The notes: generated by a model not told the origin, from the sequence alone. A stretch of 64,000 nt of DNA from Fibrisoma montanum (GCF_003583365.1 NZ_QXED01000012.1:90975-154974); one strand, 5' to 3'. Shown: positions 44,898-54,247, numbered from the stretch's first letter. Numbers and translations: made by a program.

Positions 44898-45404
44898 ATG
44901 GCATCTGAACTCAAAAATTTAAGTGTTTTTTCCACCGACAACCTACCCGATATCGGCATTCACCGGTTTGCCCTTGTAGTGGCTGAATGGAACAGCGACG
45001 TAACGGAAGCCCTTTTTAACGGGGCGTATGAGACGCTCCTGCAATACGGGGCCAAATCTGACAACATCATTCGGGGAAACGTACCGGGGAGTTATGAGTT
45101 AACACTCGGCGCTCAGTGGTTTGCCCAGCGCGACGATATTGACGCTGTGATTTGTCTGGGCTGCGTTATCCAGGGCGAAACGAAGCACAACGATTACATT
45201 AACCACGCGGTCGCGCAGGGTTTGACGAATGTCAGTATCAAAACGGGTAAACCGGTCATATTCGGTGTGCTGACTCCCAATAACCAGCAACAGGCACTGG
45301 ACCGGGCAGGTGGCAAACACGGCAACAAAGGCGACGAAGCGGCCATGACTGCCATCAAGATGCTGGGACTCCAAAAACAGGTTTATTCATTTCAGTTCAA
45401 ATAG
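44898..45404 (+). CDS. ribH: 6,7-dimethyl-8-ribityllumazine synthase
   Basis: 168 residues. The penultimate step of riboflavin synthesis: condensation of 5-amino-6-ribitylaminouracil with 3,4-dihydroxy-2-butanone 4-phosphate. Conserved phrases are VVAEWNSDVTEAL, VPGSYELTLGAQW, CLGCVIQGETKHNDYI (His97, proton transfer), VIFGVLTPNNQQQALDRAGG and NKGDEAAMTAI. The N-terminal extension of about 20 residues is common in Bacteroidota. No other rib gene is close. No FMN riboswitch is visible before it. Confidence 0.96.
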   Translation: MASELKNLSVFSTDNLPDIGIHRFALVVAEWNSDVTEALFNGAYETLLQYGAKSDNIIRGNVPGSYELTLGAQWFAQRDDIDAVICLGCVIQGETKHNDYINHAVAQGLTNVSIKTGKPVIFGVLTPNNQQQALDRAGGKHGNKGDEAAMTAIKMLGLQKQVYSFQFK

Positions 45405-45483
45405 AGAATAAGATGCGGATGACTAAACACGAAAACGTTGGCTCATCCACTCTTTCGCTCATTCACTCTTTCGTTCTTTAAAC

Positions 45484-46812
45484 ATGCACGTCTGGAAATT
45501 CGGAGGAACTTCGGTAGGTAAGCCGGAGCGGATGCACTCAATTCGTCAACTCATCACCAGCGATGATACCCGCAAGGTGGTGGTGCTGTCGGCGTTGTCA
45601 GGTACAACAAATGCCCTGCTGGCTATTGGCGAATCGCTGAAGGCAAACAATGATGCTGAGGCTAACAAGCAAATTGACAGTCTGAAAGCGCATTACGACG
45701 CCTTTATTCAGGACCTGTACAAGACCAGTGCCGGAGTAGAGGCCGGTCGGCAGGTTGTTGACAACGAGTTTTCATTCATCCGGTCGTTAACGCGCATCAA
45801 ACCGTTCACGTTGAAGCAGGAAAAGGAACTGGTGGCTGAAGGCGAACTCCTGAGTACACAGATGTTTCAGGCCTATCTGGACGAGGAAGGGGTTCGTTCA
45901 ACCTTGCTGCCAGCCCTTGAATTCATGCGGATTGACGCCGATAATGAGCCGGAACTGGAGTATACGGAACAACGCCTGGCTGAGATTTTAACCCAGCACC
46001 AGGACAAGCAGATTCTGGTAACCCAGGGGTTTATCTGCCGCAATCCACGGGGTGAAGTAGATAACCTCAAACGGGGAGGCTCCGATTACACGGCCTCCCT
46101 GATTGGCGGAGCGATCCGGGCGGAAGAGATCCAGATCTGGACGGATATTGACGGGATGCACAATAACGACCCCCGAATCGTACGGAAGACGTTCCCTATC
46201 CGCGAACTGACCTTCGACGAAGCGGCTGAATTAGCCTATTTTGGAGCCAAAATATTGCATCCGTCAACCATCACACCGGCCAAAATGAAGGGTGTGCCGG
46301 TTCGGTTGAAGAATACCATGGACCCCGAAGCGCCAGGTACGTTGATCGCCGATCGGACTTCCGACCAGGTTTTCAAGGCGGTTGCAGCCAAGGACGGTAT
46401 CACGGCACTGTATATTCACTCGACCCGAATGCTGAATGCCTATGGTTTTCTGCGTCGGATCTTCGAGATTTTTGAGAAGCACAAAACTCCGGTCGACCTC
46501 ATTGCTACGTCGGAGGTTTCCGTATCGGTTACCATCGACAATCCCGCGAATGTTCAACCGCTGATGGATGAATTGCGTACGTTCTGTGAACTGGAAGAGC
46601 CGGACTACGAACAGACGATCGTTTGCATCGTCGGGAACTTCAGCGCCGACAATCCGGGCATTGCGCTGCAGGTCCTGAAAGCGCTGGAGGGAATCCCGAT
46701 TCGTATGATTTCGTATGGCGGGACGGAGCACAACATATCGTTGCTGATGCACAGCCGCTACAAAGCCGATGCGCTCAATGCACTTAATGAGGGGCTGTTT
46801 GATTTAAATTAA
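45484..46812 (+). CDS. Aspartokinase
   Basis: 442 residues. The N-terminal kinase part has VWKFGGTSVGKPERM and VVVLSALSGTTNALL, then GGSDYTASLIGGAIRAEEIQIWTDIDGM. The C-terminal ACT-domain regulatory part begins at about 300 (ITALYIHSTRMLNAYGFLRRIF), with VDLIATSEVSVSVTID and the closing IRMISYGGTEHNISLLM. It phosphorylates aspartate at the start of Lys/Thr/Met synthesis. It is monofunctional, without a homoserine dehydrogenase fusion. A short imperfect tandem repeat (45448-45479) lies right before the ATG. Confidence 0.95.
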   Translation: MHVWKFGGTSVGKPERMHSIRQLITSDDTRKVVVLSALSGTTNALLAIGESLKANNDAEANKQIDSLKAHYDAFIQDLYKTSAGVEAGRQVVDNEFSFIRSLTRIKPFTLKQEKELVAEGELLSTQMFQAYLDEEGVRSTLLPALEFMRIDADNEPELEYTEQRLAEILTQHQDKQILVTQGFICRNPRGEVDNLKRGGSDYTASLIGGAIRAEEIQIWTDIDGMHNNDPRIVRKTFPIRELTFDEAAELAYFGAKILHPSTITPAKMKGVPVRLKNTMDPEAPGTLIADRTSDQVFKAVAAKDGITALYIHSTRMLNAYGFLRRIFEIFEKHKTPVDLIATSEVSVSVTIDNPANVQPLMDELRTFCELEEPDYEQTIVCIVGNFSADNPGIALQVLKALEGIPIRMISYGGTEHNISLLMHSRYKADALNALNEGLFDLN

Positions 46813-46877
46813 TCACTAAAGCAGTAGTCCCGGCAATAACATTCACTCATCTACGGGGCGAAATCCCGTGTTTCATT

Positions 46878-48164
46878 ATGCTACAAATTGCCTTCATCCG
46901 CGAGAATAAAGAAGCCACGCTGGCGGGGCTGCGTAAACGATACGTCGCTGATGCCGAAGCCATTGTCGACAAGGTAATACAGCTTGATCAGCAACGGCGG
47001 GACACGCAGAAAGAACTGGACGATGTACTGGCCCGTTCAAATGCCAAAGCCAAAGAAATCGGGGCTTTATTGAAGTCCGGCGATAAAGCGGCTGCCGAAG
47101 CGGCCAAAGCAGAGACCGCCGAACTGAAAGCCATTTCAAAAGGACTGGACGAGGACCTGACGTTTATCGGGCAGCAGTTGCAGAACGTACTGGTTACGCT
47201 CCCCAACCTGCCCCATAGCAGCGTACCGGAAGGCCGCTCTGCCGAAGACAACGAAGTCGTGCTCGAACACGGGGAAAAGCCGACGTTGACCGCCGACGCC
47301 CTGCCTCACTGGGAGCTTATCAAAAAGTATGACCGCGACGGCGGACCATTTATCGACTTCGAACTGGGTGTAAAAATCACTGGTGCCGGTTTCCCTGTGT
47401 ATAAAGGTAAAGGGGCGCGTATTCAGCGGGCTTTGATTAATTTCTTTTTGGATCAGGCACTGGCAGCGGGTTACCTCGAAATTCAGCCGCCGATTGTCAT
47501 CAACGAAGAGTCCGGATTCGGCACGGGTCAACTACCGGATAAGGAAGGACAGATGTACTACGTCAAGGAAGACAAATTGTATCTGATTCCAACGGCCGAA
47601 GTACCAATCACGAACCTGTACCGCGACGTAATTCTGACGGAAAACGACTTGCCGGTTAAGAACGTAGGCTATACGCCCTGCTTCCGGCGCGAAGCCGGCT
47701 CGTGGGGGGCGCACGTTCGGGGGCTCAACCGGTTGCACCAGTTCGATAAAGTTGAAATCGTGCAGATCCGGAAGCCCGAAGAGTCTTATCAGGCATTGGA
47801 GGAAATGAGCCAGTACATACAGTCATTGTTGCAGAAGCTTGAGTTGCCGTACCGGGTGCTGCGGCTCTGCGGGGGCGATATGGGCTTTACATCGGCGCTG
47901 ACGTACGATATGGAAGTCTGGTCAGCCGCCCAGCAGCGTTGGCTGGAGGTAAGTTCAGTATCAAACTTTGAAACGTACCAGGCGAACCGGTTGAAGCTTC
48001 GGTACAAAGTAGACGGTAAGACCCAGCTGCTGCACACGCTGAACGGCTCGGCGCTGGCATTACCCCGGATTCTGGCGGCTATTCTGGAAAATAACCAGAC
48101 GCCCGAAGGCATCCGGATTCCTGGTGTGCTGGTGCCCTACTGCGGCTTCGATGTGATCAACTAA
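46878..48164 (+). CDS. serS: Seryl-tRNA synthetase
   Basis: 428 residues. The N-terminal coiled-coil arm, which grips the long variable loop of tRNA-Ser, covers about residues 30-105. The class II core has motif 1 near INFFLDQALAAGYLEIQPP, motif 2 CFRREAGSWGAHVRGLNRLHQFDKVE (shown in part) and motif 3 LNGSALALPRILAAILENNQ. It charges tRNA-Ser with serine using ATP. The last four bases overlap the convergent small gene. Confidence 0.97.
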   Translation: MLQIAFIRENKEATLAGLRKRYVADAEAIVDKVIQLDQQRRDTQKELDDVLARSNAKAKEIGALLKSGDKAAAEAAKAETAELKAISKGLDEDLTFIGQQLQNVLVTLPNLPHSSVPEGRSAEDNEVVLEHGEKPTLTADALPHWELIKKYDRDGGPFIDFELGVKITGAGFPVYKGKGARIQRALINFFLDQALAAGYLEIQPPIVINEESGFGTGQLPDKEGQMYYVKEDKLYLIPTAEVPITNLYRDVILTENDLPVKNVGYTPCFRREAGSWGAHVRGLNRLHQFDKVEIVQIRKPEESYQALEEMSQYIQSLLQKLELPYRVLRLCGGDMGFTSALTYDMEVWSAAQQRWLEVSSVSNFETYQANRLKLRYKVDGKTQLLHTLNGSALALPRILAAILENNQTPEGIRIPGVLVPYCGFDVIN

Positions 48165-48430
48165 CAATCACACGAGTAGTTGCCATAGCCGGGGTACCGG
48201 GGTGAAAGCTGACCACTAATGCTGACAACGTGGTCAAATGGAACCAGTTCGCCATTCGCTAGTTCGAGTACGTCGGCTCCATCCGTTGTAGTTGTGTTTT
48301 TCAGCAACACGTCGGCTTTAATGAACTCGTGGAGATCAGTCAGGTATTCAAGGCGGACAAATTGACGCCGATTGGCTGCATCACGCAGCGCGTCAGCAAA
48401 GAGGTCAATGGCGGTTTGTGTCGTTTCCAT
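48161..48430 (-). CDS. Small protein with Rof-like (SH3/Sm-fold) appearance, unknown function
   Basis: 89 residues. The part FVRLEYLTDLHEFIKADVLL and ELANGELVPFDHVVSISG looks like a short Sm/SH3-type barrel, similar in layout to Rho-binding antiterminator (Rof) proteins, with an N-terminal helix TAIDLFADALRDAANRR. The similarity is by eye only and the true family is uncertain. The C-terminus is CDC. It converges with serS, overlapping by four bases, and lies downstream of the DUF349 gene beyond a 50-base palindrome, so it is probably transcribed alone. Confidence 0.7.
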   Translation of the reverse strand: METTQTAIDLFADALRDAANRRQFVRLEYLTDLHEFIKADVLLKNTTTTDGADVLELANGELVPFDHVVSISGQLSPRYPGYGNYSCDC

Positions 48431-48462
48431 AGCGTATTAACATTGTCCGAAACAAATCAGTT

Positions 48463-48512
48463 TACAAACGAAAGCGGGTCATGATGTGCATCATGACCCG
48501 CTTTCGTTTGTA
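48463..48512 (-). terminator. 50-base near-perfect palindrome after the DUF349 gene
   Basis: Positions 48463-48486 are exactly complementary to 48489-48512, with only the two central bases not Watson-Crick (T-G). It lies 11 bases beyond the DUF349 stop codon and about 30 bases before the start of the small gene at 48430. Confidence 0.8.
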
Positions 48513-48522
48513 TGTGTATCGA

Positions 48523-49800
48523 TTAAAACCCTACTGTTTCTAACTGCTTTTGAAATTCACGTAGAATTGTTTCTTTCATAGCGATCTTGCGTTTCTGGGT
48601 ATTGATCTTGTTCAGAATCTGCTTGTCGGCGTCGTTGTTTGGATCAAGCGAATCAGCATCCTGCAGCGCAAGTTGTAAGTCGCTCTTTTCCCGGCGAACC
48701 AGGTATTCCATTTCCCGGATTTTCGTGCGAATCTGCTCAGACTGGCTTTTCAGTTCAAATGCCGGGTACTTTCGACTCAGCACGCGGCCCAGGTAGCTCA
48801 GCTCGAAAATCTTGTCGCACGCGGCCCGGAAGCGCTCGTTCAACTGCTTGTCCTGCATTTTGAACGGTACCTTGATTTCTTTCCAGCTATTGAGCAGTAC
48901 TTTAGCCCGCTCGGCAGCTGCGAAAATATCCGACTGCTTGGCCAGTCGCTCAGCTTCGTCAGCCATTTTCATCTGCGCTTCAATACGTGGATCAACCCGT
49001 TTCTGAATCACGATCCCCTTAGCGTCGTTGTACTTCGTATAGAAGTTCGTGGTCGCTTTCTTGAACTGCTTGTACAGCTTACCGCTCTTCTTGATGGGTA
49101 CTTCGCCCACCATTTTCCAGGCGTTGTTCAACCGGCGAATCTCCTGGTAAGCCGCATCCAGATCCGGGTTACGGCCAGCCCTAAACGCCAGACGAATCAG
49201 TTCATCATATTTATCCAGACGCTCCTGAATAATTTTGTTCTGTTCGTTGAAGAACTCGCGCCGACGCTGGAAGAAGCCATCCAGCAATTCCTGGAAGCGC
49301 CCTTCAACCTCAGCCTCAACGGACTTGTCGACGGGGCCAGTTTTAATCCACTTCGTCTTGATTTCCTGAAGCGCATCCGCCGTTGTGCGCCAGTCGGTAC
49401 TGTCGGCGATGGCTTCGGCTTCAGCAATAAGCGCCCGCTTAATTTCAAGGTTCTTAAGCTGGTTTGTTTTAATCAGCTCAGTCAGGACGGCCTCCTGATC
49501 ATCCAACCGTTTAAGCAGGGGAGGGAAGTCGCCAAGCGCATCAAAACCAAGCAGCTTCTTGCGAAGTTGCACCAATTTGGTCAGATAGGAGCCCTTGTTC
49601 TGAGCCTCCTCGATGTCGTGCTCTAACTGGCTTACCTTGTTTTCGGCAATGATGAAGCGATTCTTAAAGTAGTCGAGCGCTTCCTGCTCTGTTCGTTTGA
49701 CTTCGCCGATCTGGCGGTCTTCATATTCAAGGTAGCCTTTCAAAAATACCTTTCCGTCTTTGACGTAACCGTATTCATCTACCAGTGAAGCGTTTTCCAT
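48523..49800 (-). CDS. DUF349 coiled-coil protein
   Basis: 425 residues, nearly all helical and highly charged. Several DUF349 repeats are visible, each of about 70 residues with a central W (DWRTTADALQEIKTKWIKTGPVDK, AAYQEIRRLNNAWKMVGEVPIKK, AAERAKVLLNSWKEIKVPF). The repeats end with R-Q/E-FN-type motifs (FFNEQNKI, KFKKATTNFYTKYN). The family is common in Bacteroidota and other bacteria; a role in RNA or stress biology has been suggested for some, and is not proven here. No membrane segment. Divergent from the ettA-like gene. Confidence 0.9.
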   Translation of the reverse strand: MENASLVDEYGYVKDGKVFLKGYLEYEDRQIGEVKRTEQEALDYFKNRFIIAENKVSQLEHDIEEAQNKGSYLTKLVQLRKKLLGFDALGDFPPLLKRLDDQEAVLTELIKTNQLKNLEIKRALIAEAEAIADSTDWRTTADALQEIKTKWIKTGPVDKSVEAEVEGRFQELLDGFFQRRREFFNEQNKIIQERLDKYDELIRLAFRAGRNPDLDAAYQEIRRLNNAWKMVGEVPIKKSGKLYKQFKKATTNFYTKYNDAKGIVIQKRVDPRIEAQMKMADEAERLAKQSDIFAAAERAKVLLNSWKEIKVPFKMQDKQLNERFRAACDKIFELSYLGRVLSRKYPAFELKSQSEQIRTKIREMEYLVRREKSDLQLALQDADSLDPNNDADKQILNKINTQKRKIAMKETILREFQKQLETVGF

Positions 49801-49872
49801 TATTTTCCTGGGTTAGGGCTGCGCTCTGGGTTAATTTTAGGATATTTGCCAACCACAAAAATATTGAAAATA

Positions 49873-51540
49873 ATGAGTCAAGAAACCATTATATTCTCTA
49901 TGGCGGGCGTGAGTAAAATTATTCCGCCAAACCGACAAATCCTAAAGAACATATACCTTTCCTTTTTTTACGGTGCCAAAATCGGCGTTTTGGGGCTTAA
50001 TGGCTCCGGTAAGTCTACTCTTTTACGAATAATTGCCGGGGTTGATAAAAGCTATAATGGGGAGGTTGTGTTCTCGCCTGGCTACTCCGTTGGTATGCTG
50101 GAACAGGAGCCGCAACTGGACCCTACGAAGACCGTTCGGGAGGTAGTGGAAGAGGGGGTACAGGAAGTCGTGAACCTGCTGAAAGAGTTCGATGAGATCA
50201 ACGAAGGCTTTAACGACCCGGATGCGGACTTCGATAAACTGATCGCCCGGCAGGCCGAGGTACAGGAGAAACTTGATCGCCATAACGCCTGGGAACTGGA
50301 TACAAAACTGGAGCGGGCTATGGATGCGCTACGGACACCCCCGTCCGACGCCGTCATCGGTAATCTGTCCGGCGGAGAAAAACGACGCGTCGCTCTGTGC
50401 CGACTGTTGTTGCAGGAGCCGGATGTCTTGCTGCTCGATGAGCCGACCAACCACCTGGATGCAGAATCCGTACTCTGGCTGGAAGAACACCTGCGCCAAT
50501 ATAAAGGAACGGTTATCGCCGTAACGCACGATCGTTACTTCCTCGACAACGTAGCGGGCTGGATTCTCGAACTCGATCGGGGCGAAGGCATTCCCTGGAA
50601 AGGAAACTACTCGTCGTGGCTGGAGCAGAAAGAAGCTCGTCTGGCCAAAGAAGAAAAAACCGAGTCGAAGCGGCAACGGACCTTACAGCGTGAACTGGAG
50701 TGGGTACGAATGGCCCCCAAAGCTCGTCAGGCCAAGTCGAAGGCTCGTCTGGGCGCTTACGAGAAGCTGCTCAGCGAAGATGCCAAACAGCGCGAGGATA
50801 AACTGGAAATCTTTATCCCGCCCGGACCGCGACTGGGTGCCAAAGTAATCGAAGCCGAGAACGTGGCCAAAGCGTTCGGGGATAAACTTCTGTTCGAACA
50901 ACTGGAATTCAGATTACCCCAGGGGGGCATTGTCGGTATCATCGGTCCGAACGGTGCCGGTAAAACGACGCTGTTCAAACTGATCACCGGCCGCGAAAAG
51001 CCGGATGCCGGTACGTTCGATGTGGGCGACACTGTTAAGTGGGCGTATGTCGACCAGGAGCACGACGGCCTCGATCCCAACAAAACGGTGTTTGAAACCA
51101 TTTCGGGAGGCAGCGAATGGGTGATGCTGGGTGGCAAGCAGAGCAACGCCCGGGCGTATTGTAGCCGCTTTAACTTCACTGGTTCCGATCAGGAGAAAAA
51201 GATTGCTAACCTGTCGGGTGGAGAGCGGAACCGCGTTCACCTGGCAATGATGCTGAAAGAAGGCGCTAACCTGTTGCTGCTCGATGAGCCAACCAACGAC
51301 CTGGACGTAAACACCCTGCGGGCGCTGGAAGAGGGCCTCGAAAACTTCGCGGGTTGCGCCGTGGTAATTAGCCACGACCGCTGGTTCCTGGACCGGATCG
51401 CGACGCACATTCTGGCTTTTGAAGGCGATTCGCAGGTGTATTGGTTTGAGGGCAACTTCTCCGAATACGAAGAAAACCGTCGGAAGCGGCTCGGCACCGA
51501 TGCCACACCGACCCGGATAAAGTATAAGAAGCTGGTATAG
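49873..51540 (+). CDS. ettA: ABC-F translational throttle (EttA-like)
   Basis: 555 residues from MSQETIIFSMAGVSK. An in-frame ATG at 49846 would add nine residues that the family lacks. Two ABC modules are visible: Walker A GLNGSGKST and GPNGAGKTT, signatures NLSGGEKRR and NLSGGERNR, Walker B VLLLDEPTNHLDA and LLLLDEPTNDLDV. Between them is the linker (KQ-rich EWVRMAPKARQAKSKARLGAYEKLL) that reaches into the ribosome. It binds the ribosomal E site and couples translation to ATP/ADP level. The higB gene starts nine bases after its stop. Confidence 0.95.
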   Translation: MSQETIIFSMAGVSKIIPPNRQILKNIYLSFFYGAKIGVLGLNGSGKSTLLRIIAGVDKSYNGEVVFSPGYSVGMLEQEPQLDPTKTVREVVEEGVQEVVNLLKEFDEINEGFNDPDADFDKLIARQAEVQEKLDRHNAWELDTKLERAMDALRTPPSDAVIGNLSGGEKRRVALCRLLLQEPDVLLLDEPTNHLDAESVLWLEEHLRQYKGTVIAVTHDRYFLDNVAGWILELDRGEGIPWKGNYSSWLEQKEARLAKEEKTESKRQRTLQRELEWVRMAPKARQAKSKARLGAYEKLLSEDAKQREDKLEIFIPPGPRLGAKVIEAENVAKAFGDKLLFEQLEFRLPQGGIVGIIGPNGAGKTTLFKLITGREKPDAGTFDVGDTVKWAYVDQEHDGLDPNKTVFETISGGSEWVMLGGKQSNARAYCSRFNFTGSDQEKKIANLSGGERNRVHLAMMLKEGANLLLLDEPTNDLDVNTLRALEEGLENFAGCAVVISHDRWFLDRIATHILAFEGDSQVYWFEGNFSEYEENRRKRLGTDATPTRIKYKKLV

Positions 51541-51549
51541 GTAGTGGCG

Positions 51550-51846
51550 ATGCATATCATATCCGTAAGTACCCTAAAGGCGTTCTGGGAGAAATACCCG
51601 GACGCCGAAGGGGCGCTTCGGGCGTGGCATAGTGAGATTAAGAAAGCAACGTATCAGAATTCGAACGAAGTTATCCGTGATTACCCGACGGCCGACACGG
51701 TAAGGAATAATCGAATCGTTTTTAACATCTGCCACAATAAGTACCGACTTGTTGTAATATTTCGCTACAAATACAAACGAGTTTATATTCGTTTCATCGG
51801 TACTCACAAAGAGTACGATAGTATAAAAGACATCGCCAACATCTGA
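51550..51846 (+). CDS. higB: HigB-type mRNA interferase toxin
   Basis: 98 residues. The HigB fold signs are LKAFWEKYPDAEGALRAWHSEIKKA near the N-terminus and IVFNICHNKYRLVVIFRYKYKRVYIRFIGTHKEYD at the end, where the Tyr/Arg/His cluster would bind and cut RNA in the ribosome. A GTG at 51544 could add two residues. The antitoxin gene follows after three bases, in the toxin-first order typical of HigBA. It is nine bases from the ettA-like gene and may be co-transcribed with it. Confidence 0.9.
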   Translation: MHIISVSTLKAFWEKYPDAEGALRAWHSEIKKATYQNSNEVIRDYPTADTVRNNRIVFNICHNKYRLVVIFRYKYKRVYIRFIGTHKEYDSIKDIANI

Positions 51847-51849
51847 GTC

Positions 51850-52203
51850 ATGAACATTAAGCCTATCAAAACCGAAGCCGATTACCAGGAAGCTCTTAGT
51901 CGGATTGACGCGTTGATTGACTGTCCGGATGACAGCGAAGAAGCCGATGAACTGGATGTGCTATCCATTTTAGTCGAAAATTACGAGAGCGAACACTATC
52001 CAATTGCTCCCCCCGATCCAATCGATGCAATTCGTTTTCGGATGGATCAAACCGGCATGTCGGAGAAAGAAATAGCAGCCTATCTTGGTGGGGAACAAAC
52101 CGCCGAAGCAATACTCAGTCGGCGCCAGCCACTTACGCTTGAGATGATTAAGCGGCTCTATCAGCAATTACATATTCCAGCGGAGAGTTTGCTGGCGTAT
52201 TGA
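51850..52203 (+). CDS. higA: HigA-type antitoxin with XRE helix-turn-helix
   Basis: 117 residues. The N-terminal part is acidic (DCPDDSEEADELD) and the phrase PPDPIDAIRFRMDQTGMSEKEIAAYLGGEQTAEAILSRRQPLTLEMIKRLYQQLHIPAESL (residues about 55-115) is an XRE-type helix-turn-helix. It should bind and neutralise HigB and autoregulate the pair. It directly follows higB, with no own promoter visible. Confidence 0.9.
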   Translation: MNIKPIKTEADYQEALSRIDALIDCPDDSEEADELDVLSILVENYESEHYPIAPPDPIDAIRFRMDQTGMSEKEIAAYLGGEQTAEAILSRRQPLTLEMIKRLYQQLHIPAESLLAY

Positions 52204-52268
52204 CATTAAACCGACGCAGGCAACCAAACCACGACGTCCCAGCCCACATTTGACAGCGTCAACAAATT

Positions 52269-53132
52269 ATGGCTAAATACGCCTTGCTCCTGTTGCTTAT
52301 TTGTGCCATTCAGCCAGCCCAAAGTCAGGTAGTTCATGATTCTCTGCTGATTGATGGGTATTACCGATCCTTTCATTTTCTGAAACCGGCGGCCAAGAAC
52401 GCAAGCCTGATTTTTGCCCTGCATGGGTCGGGTGGAACAGGCCTCCAGGTTCGGGACGGAGCAAAAAAACTGGAAGCTATTGCTCCTGCGGAAAACCTGT
52501 TAGTGGTGTACCCGGACGGTTATAAAAAATATTGGAACGAGTGCCGGAAAGCTTCGCCCGCTGAGGCTAATGCGATCAATATTGACGAGAATGCCTTTTT
52601 TGGGGCTATGATCGATTACTTCAGGAAAAACTACCGGATTAATGAGCAGAAGGTTTTTGTAATTGGTACGTCCGGTGGGGGACATATGGCCTATAAACTG
52701 GCGCTAACCATGCCCGAACGATTTCGGGCAATTACGGCCATTATTGCCAACTTGCCTGATACGAATAATTTCGATTGCCCTGAACGACGCGTTGCCTTGC
52801 CTGTCCTGATCATTAACGGTACTGCCGACGACATCAACCCCTACCAGGGTGGAGAGGTGAAGCTAGGTTCACAGATGAATCTGGGGTTCGTTCGGTCAAC
52901 AGACCGGACGTTTCAGTATTGGTCGGCTTTGGCGGGTTACTCTGGTGAACCAGCCAGACAGCTCTTGCCAGATACAGACCTCAACGACGGGAAAGTTATT
53001 GAGAAATACACGTTCCGTGAAAAAGACAAGCCCGAAGTAACGCTTCTGAAAGTAATCAACGGAAAGCACGACTACCCAAACGACATTAACGTTTATCTGG
53101 AAGCTTTAGCGTTTTTTAAACGACAATTGTAA
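52269..53132 (+). CDS. Secreted alpha/beta hydrolase (PHB-depolymerase/feruloyl-esterase-like, LpqC type)
   Basis: 287 residues. A signal peptide covers residues 1-19 (cleavage after AQS). The fold signs are FALHGSGGTG (oxyanion), VVYPDGYKKYWNEC, the nucleophile elbow VIGTSGGGHMAY (Ser135), the acid in INGTADDINPYQGG and the base in VINGKHDYPND. These are the LpqC/ExtE1-type esterases. It probably hydrolyses an ester outside the cytoplasm. Not linked to the HigBA genes by function. Confidence 0.88.
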   Translation: MAKYALLLLLICAIQPAQSQVVHDSLLIDGYYRSFHFLKPAAKNASLIFALHGSGGTGLQVRDGAKKLEAIAPAENLLVVYPDGYKKYWNECRKASPAEANAINIDENAFFGAMIDYFRKNYRINEQKVFVIGTSGGGHMAYKLALTMPERFRAITAIIANLPDTNNFDCPERRVALPVLIINGTADDINPYQGGEVKLGSQMNLGFVRSTDRTFQYWSALAGYSGEPARQLLPDTDLNDGKVIEKYTFREKDKPEVTLLKVINGKHDYPNDINVYLEALAFFKRQL

Positions 53133-53425
53133 AGTTCTATCAGTAGTAAAGTGTTTGTTCTCGTTGAGTTGAGCCATCGGCATTCGGTGCGCTTTAAATA
53201 ACACCCCAACGACGTTCTTATCACCTAAAGCAAGCCACTTCTGCGTCTCATTCGACACAAACTAGCCTGCCCAATACAGCAATATCGTCAGCGCGATTAT
53301 TGCCCGGCCAGCCATAAAGATCCCGATCATTAATCGTAGGCTTCGGCGTCAGCGAATTTCGAGAGCGCATCCGGGGTGTTATGCTCATTTACTGTACTTT
53401 TGCCTTCAGTAAAGATAACGCATTT

Positions 53426-54247
53426 ATGCACTACGGCTATTTCAACGGCACCATCACGCCCGCTGACCAGATTGGGGTTGGGGTTACTGACCTGGGCCTG
53501 CTTCGCGGCTACGGCTTATTCGATTATTTCCTGACCTACAACGGCCGTCCGTTTCAATGGGACTGGTACTGGCAGCGTTTCCAGAACTCGGCCATGCGTA
53601 TGCATCTGTCGTTGCCGCTGGAAAAAGAAGAGACGTATGCCGTAGTGATGGATTTGATCGAGAAAAGTGGGTTAGCCGACGTAGCCGTGCGCTTTGTCCT
53701 GACCGGGGGCTATGCTCTCGACAGCATCAGCATCGTGCGGCCAAACCTGCTCATCTTGACTGAAGATATTCACCCCGTCACACCGCGTCAGTACGAGGAA
53801 GGCATTAAGGTTATTCTGGATGAATACGTTCGGGAAATGGCGGAGGTAAAAAGCACCGACTATAAACGCGTAATCCTGATGGCCGATGCCATTAAAGCCG
53901 CCGGAGCGCACGATCTTCTGTACCAGAAAGGGGGCGAAATCAGTGAACTGAGCCGCAGCAACTTCTTTATTATCAAAGGCGAACGGCTCATTACGCCCAA
54001 CCGACATATCCTTCACGGCATCACCCGCCGAACCGTAATGCAGTTAGCGCAGGACGATTTTCAGGTTCAGGAACGTCCGGTACTGCTCTCCGAGCTGTAT
54101 GACGCCGACGAAGCGTTTACAACCAGCTCGACCAAGAAAGTGCTGCCCATTGTCCAGATTGGCGATTTGACCATTGGGGAGGGAAAGCCCGGCCCAAAGG
54201 CAGCGTATTTACTGGAGCGATTCGATGAGCTTACGGCCAGTTATTGA
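53426..54247 (+). CDS. Class IV PLP aminotransferase
   Basis: 273 residues from MHYGYFNGTITPADQ. The 15 codons before it (53381) are not conserved-looking. The fold signs are GVTDLGLLRGYGLFDYF, the PLP lysine in TDYKRVILMADAIKA (Lys147), the Glu in GGEISELSRSNFFII and EAFTTSSTKKVLPIVQIGD. The family includes branched-chain aminotransferase, D-amino-acid aminotransferase and aminodeoxychorismate lyase; the sequence does not separate them here. It lies alone, in a convergent arrangement with the isoaspartyl peptidase gene. Confidence 0.9.
   Translation: MHYGYFNGTITPADQIGVGVTDLGLLRGYGLFDYFLTYNGRPFQWDWYWQRFQNSAMRMHLSLPLEKEETYAVVMDLIEKSGLADVAVRFVLTGGYALDSISIVRPNLLILTEDIHPVTPRQYEEGIKVILDEYVREMAEVKSTDYKRVILMADAIKAAGAHDLLYQKGGEISELSRSNFFIIKGERLITPNRHILHGITRRTVMQLAQDDFQVQERPVLLSELYDADEAFTTSSTKKVLPIVQIGDLTIGEGKPGPKAAYLLERFDELTASY

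Noticed and set aside
45405..45483. Possible CRISPR or longer tandem array
   Set aside because: Only two imperfect units without spacers.
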